Part shown: piece after piece, positions 33,830-42,269 of the stretch | Layout of the letters: the number at the start of each line of letters is the position of its first letter | How positions within the stretch are numbered: position 1 is the first letter of the stretch | Assembly: GCA_002296525.1 (NCBI GenBank) | Contig: DBIA01000027.1 | Span: 4,424 to 68,423 of the forward strand | Direction: 5' to 3' | DNA length: 64,000 nucleotides | Origin: Candidatus Neomicrothrix sp. UBA814 | GTDB taxonomy: Bacteria > Actinomycetota > Acidimicrobiia > Acidimicrobiales > Poriferisodalaceae | Program-made: the position numbers and the translations under genes | The notes under the pieces: generated by a model | Databases searched by the model: none | What the model saw: only the letters and a program-made list of their open reading frames with translations | What the model was told of the DNA's origin: nothing

Positions 33830-34810
33830 ATGCGAGCAGTGGTAATCACAGAATATGGCGATGTTGACGTTTTGAAGATCCAGGAGGTGCCCGATCCGGA
33901 CCCTGGACCTGATCAGGTACTAGTGGAGGTCACTTCCTCTGCAATGAATCGGGCTGATTTGATGCAGCGACAAGGTCAGTACCCAGCCCCGGGTCCAAAG
34001 CCTGCATATGAGGTGCCTGGCTTGGAATATTCCGGCCGTATCGCCGCTGTTGGATCGCAGGTAATGGATTGGGCAGTGGGCGATGCTGTGATGGGCATAG
34101 TTGCTGGCGGAGCGATGGCTGAGTTAGTAGTCACCCACGAACGAATGCTCCAACCTGTGCCTTCGAACCTGGATGTCGCTGATGCGGCAGCCATTCCCGA
34201 GGTCTTTATGACTGCCCATGATGCACTTGTCACTCAAGGAATGTTGGGCTCAGGAGCTCGAGCGCTGGTCCATGCCGGCGCGTCTGGGGTCGGTACTGCC
34301 TCAATCCAAATTGTGAAGGCCTTGGGCGGAGAGATTGCTGTTACGTGCTCCGCTGGAAAAGCGTCTGCGTGTCGAGACCTTGGAGCGGACGTAGTTATTG
34401 ACTATGTCGAGCACGACTTTGTGGATGTCATCACTGAATGGACCGATGGAAGCGGAGTCGATGTCGTGTTGGACGTTATAGGTGGCGAGTACCTTGCCAA
34501 GAACCTTCGTTGTGTGAAGGTCCAGGGACGCATTGTCCAGGTAGGGGCCATGGGAGGTCCTGTCGCATCGTTACCGTTAGGTGCTTTACTGCCGAAGCGC
34601 GCCTCTCTGATCGGAACGGTGTTGCGTTCAAGGCCCATCGAACAGAAAATTGACGCGAATCAACGTTTCTTGAAGGAGCTGTTCCCTAGATTTACCGACG
34701 GCAGCTTAAAGCCTGTAATTGATTCAAGGTACCGGCTAGAAGAAATCGCCGACGCGCACACCTACATGGCAACGAACGCGAATGTTGGCAAAATTCTTAT
34801 TGACCTCTAA
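33830..34810 (+). CDS. Zinc-type medium-chain reductase, quinone-oxidoreductase-like (PIG3/QOR group)
   Basis: The 326 residues match the MDR superfamily: N-terminal 'MRAVVITEYGDVDVLKIQEV', 'NRADLMQRQGQYP', 'GLEYSGRIAAVGSQV', the NADPH Rossmann segment 'HAGASGVGTASIQI', and 'VDVVLDVIGGEYL'. The 'NRADLMQRQGQYP' block is particularly typical of the p53-inducible PIG3 quinone oxidoreductases, which lack catalytic zinc. It reduces quinones or enones with NADPH. It has a TAACCT box seven bases before the ATG. Confidence 0.9.
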   Translation: MRAVVITEYGDVDVLKIQEVPDPDPGPDQVLVEVTSSAMNRADLMQRQGQYPAPGPKPAYEVPGLEYSGRIAAVGSQVMDWAVGDAVMGIVAGGAMAELVVTHERMLQPVPSNLDVADAAAIPEVFMTAHDALVTQGMLGSGARALVHAGASGVGTASIQIVKALGGEIAVTCSAGKASACRDLGADVVIDYVEHDFVDVITEWTDGSGVDVVLDVIGGEYLAKNLRCVKVQGRIVQVGAMGGPVASLPLGALLPKRASLIGTVLRSRPIEQKIDANQRFLKELFPRFTDGSLKPVIDSRYRLEEIADAHTYMATNANVGKILIDL

Positions 34811-34827
34811 GTGGACTGGTTGATTAG

Positions 34828-36099
34828 TTACCGATTCGCCATTGCTACATAGTCCCGCTCATCGGGGCCGGTATACATCTGGCGCGGGCGGTAAATTTTC
34901 TGCTCGGGATCGTCGAGCATTTCTTGCCAATGAGCCAGCCAACCTGGGGTGCGTCCAATAGCGAACAGAACAGTGAACATGTCCATGGGGAATCCCATGG
35001 CCTCGTAGATCAGACCAGAGTAAAAGTCGACATTGGGATACAGGTTCCTATCAATGAAGTACGGGTCGCTTAGTGCGACCTCCTCTAGCTTCATCGCTAT
35101 GTCTAGAAGAGGGTTCATGCCGGTTACTTCAAAAACCTGATCAGCGGTCTTTTTAATGATCGTTGCCCGGGGGTCGTAGCTCTTGTACACGCGGTGTCCG
35201 AATCCCTGAAGGAGGGTTTCACCTGCCTTGACTTTTTCTACGTAGGCCGGAACGTTCTCAAAACTGCCGATTTCATGAAGCATGTGAATGACAGCTTCGT
35301 TAGCTCCACCGTGCAGTGGGCCATATAGGCCACAGGTTGCAGCGGCGACGGCTGAGTATGGGTCCGCGTTACTTGAACCGACTGTTCGCATAGTTGTTGT
35401 TGAACAGTTCTGTTCGTGGTCTGCGTGAAGGATCAGAAGAATGTCTAGAGCCCGAGTCAAAATGGGGTCGGGCTCATAAGCCGGGTCGGCAACGTTCCAC
35501 ATCATTCGAAGGAAGTTGCCTGTGTAGCCGAGGTGATTGACTGGGTACTCGTACGGCAGCCCCAATCGGTTCTTATAGGCGAAAGCTGCCATGGTTGGCA
35601 TCTTCGCTATCAGCCGGTGAGTCTGGATCAGTCGGTTATGAGGATCGCTTATGTTTTTTGCTTCGGGGTAGAAGGTCGACAGCGCCGCAACGGTAGAAAC
35701 AAGTGTTCCCATTGGGTGAGCGTCGTAACGCAAGCCCTTCATGAATTGGGCTATATCTTCGTGAACGTATGTGTGCATCGTGATGTGATGCACCCATTCT
35801 TCGGCTTCGGCTTCGGTGGGAAGTTCGCCGTTTAGTAGTAGGTAGCAAACTTCGAGAAAGTTTGAGTGCTCAGCTAGTTGTTCGATTGGGTAACCCCGAT
35901 AGCGGAGAATTCCGTTCCCTCCATCGATATAGGTGATCTTGCTGTTGCAATTCGCAGTTGACATGTAGGCCGGGTCGTAGAACCACATGCCTTTGTCCAA
36001 CTCTCGAAGCGCCGCTGATGAGATAGTGCCGTCCACAATCGGAACGGTGACGCTTTCTCCACTTCGGTTATCTGTGATCGTGAAGGACTCTTCTGACAC
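34828..36099 (-). CDS. gltA: Citrate synthase
   Basis: The 423-residue protein shows type II (hexameric) citrate synthase sequence: 'GILRYRGYPIEQLAEHSNFLEV', the catalytic His-containing 'LHADHEQNCSTTTMR', 'GPLHGGANEAVIHML' and 'GFGHRVYKSYDPRA', with the catalytic Asp in 'DPRA'-following sequence. It condenses oxaloacetate with acetyl-CoA. The start is GTG 36099 with AAGGA upstream. The 194 bases upstream of it show no confident promoter to my eye, though a TTGACC box occurs on the minus strand near 36140. Confidence 0.95.
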   Translation of the reverse strand: MSEESFTITDNRSGESVTVPIVDGTISSAALRELDKGMWFYDPAYMSTANCNSKITYIDGGNGILRYRGYPIEQLAEHSNFLEVCYLLLNGELPTEAEAEEWVHHITMHTYVHEDIAQFMKGLRYDAHPMGTLVSTVAALSTFYPEAKNISDPHNRLIQTHRLIAKMPTMAAFAYKNRLGLPYEYPVNHLGYTGNFLRMMWNVADPAYEPDPILTRALDILLILHADHEQNCSTTTMRTVGSSNADPYSAVAAATCGLYGPLHGGANEAVIHMLHEIGSFENVPAYVEKVKAGETLLQGFGHRVYKSYDPRATIIKKTADQVFEVTGMNPLLDIAMKLEEVALSDPYFIDRNLYPNVDFYSGLIYEAMGFPMDMFTVLFAIGRTPGWLAHWQEMLDDPEQKIYRPRQMYTGPDERDYVAMANR

Positions 36100-36293
36100 G
36101 ATTATTCCTTTGCATTCTGTACGTCTTGTATATCGACCAAGGGGTCAAGCCCTGAGGTGCGCCGTTGCACAGCTTGATAATCCCCGGTTGGACCGTACCT
36201 CAACTTGAAGGGTTTCGCCTCCTCAGAGGCACAGAATTGTCGAACTAGTGGAGCGATTACCTTTATGGATAGGGCTTTGCGGGGTCGAAGTGT

Positions 36294-37643
36294 TCATAAC
36301 GGCGAGTTATCGTGCCTGCGACGGGGGAGCCGTTCGCGCTTCGAACTGAAAAGGTCGAGCAGGTCGGCTAATTCTTTACGTGTCTCGGAGGGGTCGATGA
36401 CGGCGTCAACGAAGCCACGTTCTGCTCCGACATATGGGTTGAGGTATGTCTGTTCATAATTTTCGATCCAGCTGGCAATAGCTTCATCGGATTCTCCGCG
36501 TTGAAGGATTTGCGCGGCTTGAGTGGCTCCCATCACAGCTATCTCGGCAGTGGGCCAGGCGAGATAGGCATCGTTCCCCATGGTTTTGGAGTCCATGACG
36601 ATGAATGCCCCCCCATATGATTTCCTCAACACGATGGAGATTCGTGGAACGGTAGCCCGGGCGTACGCAAATGCCATCTGGGCGCCATGACGGATCATGC
36701 CCCGCCACTCCAGGTCTTTGCCGGGGTAAAAACCGGGAGTATCGACAAAGGTGATGATCGGTAAGTTGAAAGCGTCGCACATAGTCACGAAGCGAGCACC
36801 CTTTTGGGACGCTGGTATGTCAAGGGTTCCGGCGATTGCCATCGGTTGATTCGCGACGATACCGACAGGTTTTCCTCCGATGCTGGACAGTCCGGTCACC
36901 AAATTCCCTGCCCAACCTGCTCTCAGTTCTAAGAACTCTTCGTCGTCTGCGACTAGCCGGATCACATCTCGAACGTCATAGGAACCTGTAGGGGTGTCTG
37001 GGAGGAGGTTCAAAGCTTCCGGGACTGCCCGGTCGAGTGGATCGGCTGTGGGTTGAAATGGCGGTTCCTCACTATTGTGATTTGGCAAGAAGCGCAGAAT
37101 GTCGCTGATAGTGGGAAGCACGTCATCTTGTGGAACGACGATGCTGGCAGCGCCTGTATCCCGGTAGTGGACTGAGGCGCCACCTAGTTCTTCAACATCT
37201 ACCTGGACGCCGGTCATTTGCCGAACTGGTACGGGCCCGCTAACAAATGCGTAGGCGTCTTCTGCCATCACCACCACATCTGCAAGGCCAATCAATAAAG
37301 CTGTCCCGGAGACGGCGGGACCAGTTACACCTGCAAGAATCGGTACAACCCCCGACGCCTTAGCTAGTACGCGAGCTGCTCTACCCCAACCGTCTAACGC
37401 CGCGACCCCATGGTTGGCATCGGCACCTGATGACGCGAGGAGCAGGACGATAGGGAGCTTTTTGTCTAAAGCCATCGTCGCTGCTGTGGTGAGAGTGTCG
37501 CCGTCGTCGGGTGTGAGAGCGCCGCGATGTTCTGGGTCTTCGGCGCGGATGAGCATCACAGGTCGACCATCGAGGTCGTGTACGCCCGCTACTGCATGAG
37601 CAGGTGTTCCTTGGCGCAGCTGAAGGGTGATGGGGTTCGTCAC
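36294..37643 (-). CDS. Acyl-CoA carboxylase carboxyltransferase-like protein, divergent and short
   Basis: The C-terminal half is clearly an acetyl-/propionyl-CoA carboxylase beta subunit: 'VGIVANQPMAIAGTLDIPASQKGARFV', 'FVDTPGFYPGKDLEW' and 'SYGGAFIVMDSKTMGNDAYLAWP' in type. The protein is 449 residues against about 515-540 for PccB/AccD. The usual N-terminal segment ('GKLTARERI' type) is missing and the N-half 'GGARIQEG' loop is replaced by 'SSGADANHGV'. It may thus be a variant carboxyltransferase or a non-canonical partner subunit. No biotin carboxylase gene is adjacent. The GTG start has TACGCT seven bases upstream. Confidence 0.8.
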   Translation of the reverse strand: MTNPITLQLRQGTPAHAVAGVHDLDGRPVMLIRAEDPEHRGALTPDDGDTLTTAATMALDKKLPIVLLLASSGADANHGVAALDGWGRAARVLAKASGVVPILAGVTGPAVSGTALLIGLADVVVMAEDAYAFVSGPVPVRQMTGVQVDVEELGGASVHYRDTGAASIVVPQDDVLPTISDILRFLPNHNSEEPPFQPTADPLDRAVPEALNLLPDTPTGSYDVRDVIRLVADDEEFLELRAGWAGNLVTGLSSIGGKPVGIVANQPMAIAGTLDIPASQKGARFVTMCDAFNLPIITFVDTPGFYPGKDLEWRGMIRHGAQMAFAYARATVPRISIVLRKSYGGAFIVMDSKTMGNDAYLAWPTAEIAVMGATQAAQILQRGESDEAIASWIENYEQTYLNPYVGAERGFVDAVIDPSETRKELADLLDLFSSKRERLPRRRHDNSPL

Positions 37644-37699
37644 AATGATGAGCGTAGGCGCGTTCGATGACCTAGTAGTGCTGTTACGTGTAAACCTGC

Positions 37700-38617
37700 T
37701 TAGACGGCGGTAAGACCGTCAATTGTCGGCGCAAAATCTCGCACCACGCGTCGAAGTACATCTCGAGTTGCGGAGGCTGGAGCGGAAAGCATTCCGCGAC
37801 GTCGGACGGCGAGGCCCACGTGGCGGGGTGGCATTTCTTGTAGCGACAACACGGACCAATTCCCTCGTCCAATCCATGCTGGGATGGCTGTGACTGGCAC
37901 TATTGCCGGTGCGTAGCCTTGAAAAGCGAGCGTCGCTGCCAGGCGAATGCCGTCTAGTTCGGCAACGGTGCGGAGTTGCACTTCTTCTTGACGTGCTTTG
38001 TCATCGATGAGGACTCGTAAATTAGAGCCGGGTGGGCTGAGTAGAAGTTCGTGTTCTTCAAGTTCTTTGATGTGGATGGGGCGATCGCCATCGGCACTGA
38101 GGGGGTGTCCTTCAGGAGCTATGACGACTAGTTGTTCATTGAAGAGTGGGCTGGTGAACAATTCGTCGTGTTGCAGCGGCGTGTTGATCACCGTTAGGTC
38201 AAGGTCGCCGTGTTCGAGTAGAGGAACGAGTGCCGTGGTGGTGGAATCGATAACTGTTGCCATAACGTCGGGAAACGCTCGGCTGAGTTCGTCGAGTAGG
38301 GGTGGTAACAACCAACGGCCGGTTGTACCGATGATGCCGAGGCGGACTTGACCGGTGACCCGAGAGGTCATGGAGGTTACGTCGTCGCGTAGAGCGGCCA
38401 GCTCTGTGTTGATGCGGCGTGCTCGGGTCAGTACGACTTGGCCTTCTGGTGTCAGCTGGCCGGCGCTTCGGTCGATAAGGATCGCCCCTAAGTCGTCTTC
38501 GAGGCGTGCAATGTGGGTGGAAATGTTCGATTGGACAGTGTCGAGAGCTCGTGCTGCTGCGGAAAAGCGGCCGTGCTCAGCTACAGCGGCGAGGGCCTCT
38601 AGTTGTTTAAGTTCCAT
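37700..38617 (-). CDS. LysR-family transcriptional regulator
   Basis: The 305-residue protein opens with a winged helix-turn-helix: 'MELKQLEALAAVAEHGRFSAAARAL', 'VQSNISTHIARLEDDLG' and 'LIDRSAGQLTPEG'. It ends with a substrate-binding domain of periplasmic-binding-protein type. Its start ATG is six bases behind TACGCT. It runs in the same direction as the carboxyltransferase gene downstream (56-bp gap); LysR regulators usually control neighbours, so the carboxyltransferase gene is one candidate target. The inducer is unknown. Confidence 0.9.
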   Translation of the reverse strand: MELKQLEALAAVAEHGRFSAAARALDTVQSNISTHIARLEDDLGAILIDRSAGQLTPEGQVVLTRARRINTELAALRDDVTSMTSRVTGQVRLGIIGTTGRWLLPPLLDELSRAFPDVMATVIDSTTTALVPLLEHGDLDLTVINTPLQHDELFTSPLFNEQLVVIAPEGHPLSADGDRPIHIKELEEHELLLSPPGSNLRVLIDDKARQEEVQLRTVAELDGIRLAATLAFQGYAPAIVPVTAIPAWIGRGNWSVLSLQEMPPRHVGLAVRRRGMLSAPASATRDVLRRVVRDFAPTIDGLTAV

Positions 38618-38760
38618 TTAATGAGCGTATCCGAAATGAAAATACAATCTATAAAATAGATCAAAAGTATCTCCTACTTCGACTTGATGAATGACCCATC
38701 GGTAACTAATTTGTTTCCTGTTGGGAATAAACGACTTCCCCCGAGTCGCTCAACATTGAG

Positions 38761-38867
38761 ATCGCTACACGGTGCCCCCCACCGGAGCGGTCAGCCGAGG
38801 CGGAGCACCCCTTCCTCCTTACGGCTCTTGAAACCGGCCCGCCCCCCGGGCCGGTTTCCCATTTTTG
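38761..38867 (+). ncRNA. 6C small RNA (two hairpins with C6 loops)
   Basis: In the 315-bp gap between LysR and aconitase I see the defining 6C RNA pattern. Hairpin 1 is CGGT (38770-38773) with ACCG (38781-38784) around a loop holding six C (38775-38780). After a GGAGCGGTCAGCCGAGGCGG segment comes hairpin 2, a 12-bp stem (38830-38841 with 38847-38858) with C-rich loop and six consecutive C in total (38842-38847). It is followed by ATTTTT at 38861-38866 and therefore doubles as a terminator. 6C RNAs (B11 in mycobacteria) are actinobacterial small RNAs whose C-loops pair with G-rich targets near ribosome sites. It is convergent with the aconitase gene. Endpoints are approximate. Nothing else was found in this gap. 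Confidence 0.82.
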
Positions 38868-38932
38868 GGAACCGTCTCGACACGAATTTTGAGGGTTTTC
38901 AAGCCGTTGATCTGGCGGTGTGACCTGTGCTT

Positions 38933-41212
38933 TTAAAGTGACGCTTTGATGATGTTCAGAGCTGAGCCAGCTTTAAACCACTCGATCTGCTCAGAACTAA
39001 ATGTGTGGTTAGCCGAGAACGACCATGTCGTGCCATCAGGTGAGGTGACCTCAACGTCTAAGGAATGACCTGGGGCTAGCTGGGCTAACGAGCGCACTGC
39101 GATGCGATCATCTTCACCGATACGTTCGTAGTCTTGGGGGTCAACGAAGGTAAGTGGCAGCATGCCCTGCTTTTTCAGGTTCGTTTCGTGGATTCTCGCG
39201 AAAGAACGAGCAATAGCGACTAGGCCTCCGCGGAAGCGGGGTTCCATTGCTGCGTGTTCTCGACTTGAACCTTCGCCCATGTTCTCGTCCCCAATTACAA
39301 CCCAGCCCTGCCCAGCTTCATGGTATGACCGCGCAATATCTGGGAAAGTTTGGGTTTCGCCATTGAGCTGGTTTTTCCCGTGCCCGACGTCGTATCCGTC
39401 AAACGCGTTTACCGCTCCCAAATACAAGTTGCCTGAGATATTTTCTAGGTGACCGCGATACTTGAGCCACGGCCCTGCCATTGAAATGTGGTCAGTCGTG
39501 AACTTTCCTTTGGCTTTGACCAGAACCGGAAGGTCCTCGTAATCCGATCCGTCCCACGCGGGAAACGGTTCAAGAAGTTGAAGTCGTTCGGAGGACGCGT
39601 CGACTTTTACTTGAACGGCTGATCCGTCGGCTGGGGGAGCGACGAAGGTATCTTGCCCGGGATCAAACCCTTCGGGCGGTAGTTCGATACCGACAGGAAC
39701 TGAAAGTGACACTTCTTCGCCTTTGTCGTTGGTCAATGTGTCACTTAACGGATCGAAGTCGACGGTTCCGGCGAGGGCCAGAGCCATGACAGTTTCTGGG
39801 GATGTCACAAATGCCAGCGTTGCCGCGTCACCATCATTTCTTTTGGGGAAGTTCCGGTTGTAGGAGGTAACGATGACGTTCGGTTGTCCCGCTATATGGC
39901 CCTCTTCAGCGCTGCGGTCCCATTGACCAATGCACGGCCCACACGCGTTAGCTAGAACTGTCGCTCCTAGGGCTTCGAAGTCCGCTAGCAGTCCATCGCG
40001 CTCAATTGTTGCTCTGACCTGCTCTGAGCCGGGAGTAATTAATAGCTTGGACTTCACCGTGAGGCCTTTAGAGGCTGCTTCTCGAGCGATGCTTGCTGCT
40101 CGAGTTATGTCTTCATAACTTGAGTTGGTACATGACCCAATCAATGCTGCGCTGATAGTTGAAGGCCATCCATTCTTTTCTGCTTCTGCGCCTAGGTCAC
40201 CGACTTGTCTTGCTAGATCGGGTGTATGAGGGCCATTGATGTGAGGTGCAAGCGAGGAGAGGTCGATCTCGATGACTTCGTCGTAATAGGCGCTGGGGTT
40301 CGCCATTACTTCGTCGTCTGCTCGTAGATGGGTTGCGACCTTGTCTGCTGCGTCAGCTACGGCTTCTCGGCCAGTTGATTTTAGGTATCGGCTCATGGCT
40401 TGGTCGTAACCAAACAGAGAGGTCGTGGCCCCAATCTCCGCCCCCATGTTGCATATGGTTGCTTTGCCGGTGCAGCTCAGTGATTCTGCGCCGGGTCCGA
40501 AGTATTCGACTATTGCGCCGGTGCCGCCCTTAACGGTCAAAACTTCTGCGACCTTCAAGATGATGTCTTTGGGGGCGCTCCAGCCTGACAGTTCTCCTGT
40601 TAAGTGCACGCCTATTGCCTTGGGCCAGCGAACGTTCCAGGCAAAGCCGGTCATCACGTCGACGGCGTCTGCACCGCCGACTCCGACTGCGATCATTCCG
40701 AGACCGCCAGCGTTCGGTGTGTGGCTGTCGGTTCCGATCATCATTCCACCTGGGAACGCGTATTGTTCAAGTACGACTTGGTGGATAATTCCGCTTCCTG
40801 GCTTCCAGAACCCTGCTCCGTACTTCGCGCAAACACTTTCCAGGAAGTCGTAGACCTCTTCGTTACTTTCACTTGCTGCCAGTAAGTCTGTTTTGCCATC
40901 ATCGCGAGCTTGTATTAGGTGATCGCAGTGAGTGGTTGTGGGCACAGCCACCTCGTCTAAACCAGCTGTCATGAATTGCAACCAAGCCATTTGTGCTGTG
41001 GCGTCTTGCATTGCTACTCGATCTGGGCGCAGATCGACGTAGCTCACCCCGCGGTCCAGATCTTGGTCGGCTGAGGCCAAATGATTAATCAGTACCTTTT
41101 CGGCCAAGGTCAATCCTCGACCAAGCTTCTCTCGCCCCAAGGCAATGTTCTCGTCAAGGTTTGCGTAAACATTTTCGATGAGTTTTATTGGAGTGCTTGC
41201 GGCGACTGCCAT
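38933..41212 (-). CDS. acn: Aconitate hydratase (mitochondrial-type)
   Basis: The 759-residue protein has the [4Fe-4S] cysteine motifs 'IGSCTNSSYEDI' and 'ANACGPCIGQWDR', the latter with two of the three cluster cysteines. Swivel-domain residues 'GEGSSREHAAMEPRFRGG' are also present. Length and sequence fit the ACO2/mitochondrial-type lineage more than AcnB. It interconverts citrate and isocitrate in the TCA cycle. The ATG has AGAGGAC upstream. Its 3' end faces the 6C RNA. Confidence 0.95.
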   Translation of the reverse strand: MAVAASTPIKLIENVYANLDENIALGREKLGRGLTLAEKVLINHLASADQDLDRGVSYVDLRPDRVAMQDATAQMAWLQFMTAGLDEVAVPTTTHCDHLIQARDDGKTDLLAASESNEEVYDFLESVCAKYGAGFWKPGSGIIHQVVLEQYAFPGGMMIGTDSHTPNAGGLGMIAVGVGGADAVDVMTGFAWNVRWPKAIGVHLTGELSGWSAPKDIILKVAEVLTVKGGTGAIVEYFGPGAESLSCTGKATICNMGAEIGATTSLFGYDQAMSRYLKSTGREAVADAADKVATHLRADDEVMANPSAYYDEVIEIDLSSLAPHINGPHTPDLARQVGDLGAEAEKNGWPSTISAALIGSCTNSSYEDITRAASIAREAASKGLTVKSKLLITPGSEQVRATIERDGLLADFEALGATVLANACGPCIGQWDRSAEEGHIAGQPNVIVTSYNRNFPKRNDGDAATLAFVTSPETVMALALAGTVDFDPLSDTLTNDKGEEVSLSVPVGIELPPEGFDPGQDTFVAPPADGSAVQVKVDASSERLQLLEPFPAWDGSDYEDLPVLVKAKGKFTTDHISMAGPWLKYRGHLENISGNLYLGAVNAFDGYDVGHGKNQLNGETQTFPDIARSYHEAGQGWVVIGDENMGEGSSREHAAMEPRFRGGLVAIARSFARIHETNLKKQGMLPLTFVDPQDYERIGEDDRIAVRSLAQLAPGHSLDVEVTSPDGTTWSFSANHTFSSEQIEWFKAGSALNIIKASL

Positions 41213-41294
41213 CTACATGTCCTCTTTCTCGTTAACTTCGTGCTGTGGGACATCCCCGACGATACGCCCTTTAGGTTATTTCGCCACTGGCAAT

Positions 41295-42254
41295 CTAAAC
41301 GTAAGGCCAACGACGTTGGTCTTGAGAACGCTCATCTTCCTGTTGGGTTAACGCCCATCGGCGACGCCAAGCAGCGGCGTCCGGACCTCCAAGGCCCGGA
41401 CTTTCGTCAGAGTGAGCTCGTTGTCGAGATGCGAACCAGTTTCCAGTAGCGGTTTCGTCTGCCAGTGACTCCACGGCCAATTGAAGTTTTCGGGTGAATC
41501 TACGATTGTTGTCCTCTTCGGCGAATTCGAGTGGTCGACCGAAATTAACCGTTGCTTTTGACTTCTTGGGCCAGTTGCGTCCTTTGCGCAAGATACCGAA
41601 GGTGCCACGGATATGTACTGGTACTACGGGCACTCCAGCTTGTTTCGCGAGGAAAGCGGCTCCTGGTCGGAACTCTTGACCCCAACCATCTGGAGATCGT
41701 CCACCTTCTGGGTAGATCACCATGCTCCAGCCACTTCGAAGTAAATCGACAGCTTTTTCAATGGTGTTGCGGTTGATTGCAGTGCGCTCTATAGGAATCG
41801 CGCCGATGAACAAAGCTGAGATGGCTCCGGTCATTCGATTGCCGAAGAAATAGTCGGCTGCGGCTCCTACGAAAGCCTTGTGTTTCCAGGGTGCAGGCAT
41901 CGAGGTCAACATCAGAAGCGTGTCGGCGTGGCTTTGATGATTGGCGGCGAATATTGCTGGACCTTCGAGGTCATGGAGCCTGTCGAGGCCTCTGATTGTT
42001 GGGTTGGCGTAATAGCTGATGAGGCCGTTGCCGAGGGTCGCTAGAGCGAGACGTCTTGTGAGTCGCGATGCGTATCTGCGCGCCCAGTCTGTTTCGTAGT
42101 TGCTTCCGACGTTTGAAGGTAGAGGAATTTCCCCTTCGGGGGTTTCAGCTGCCTTAAGGGGAAATTCTACTTTTCGAACGACGCGCGAAATTGATGCCTT
42201 GGAGCGCCGATCAGTTAAGTGGCTGATGGGGTTTCTGCGATTTGGATCCGTCAT
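41295..42254 (-). CDS. PlsC-type lysophosphatidic acid acyltransferase
   Basis: The 319-residue product has the acyltransferase catalytic H-x4-D as 'NHQSHADTLL' (about 105-114) and the phosphate-binding 'IYPEGGRSPDG'. There is also 'PVVPVHIRGTFGIL'. An N-terminal region of about 60 residues precedes the domain, and a C-terminal basic tail follows. It adds an acyl chain to lysophospholipid or a related alcohol. It is the last gene of the operon with the LarA-like and reductase-HAD genes, 15 bases after the LarA-like stop. Confidence 0.9.
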   Translation of the reverse strand: MTDPNRRNPISHLTDRRSKASISRVVRKVEFPLKAAETPEGEIPLPSNVGSNYETDWARRYASRLTRRLALATLGNGLISYYANPTIRGLDRLHDLEGPAIFAANHQSHADTLLMLTSMPAPWKHKAFVGAAADYFFGNRMTGAISALFIGAIPIERTAINRNTIEKAVDLLRSGWSMVIYPEGGRSPDGWGQEFRPGAAFLAKQAGVPVVPVHIRGTFGILRKGRNWPKKSKATVNFGRPLEFAEEDNNRRFTRKLQLAVESLADETATGNWFASRQRAHSDESPGLGGPDAAAWRRRWALTQQEDERSQDQRRWPYV

Positions 42255-42269
42255 CTGTCGGTCCCAATT

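Noticed and set aside
36217..36230. GCCTC/GAGGC hairpin upstream of gltA
   Set aside because: Short 5-bp stem, no T-run and no conserved leader features; not enough for a riboswitch or terminator.
38684..38923. 79-residue plus-strand frame in the LysR-aconitase gap
   Set aside because: It overlaps the 6C RNA and its terminator, and its protein is Pro/Arg-rich low-complexity without family features.
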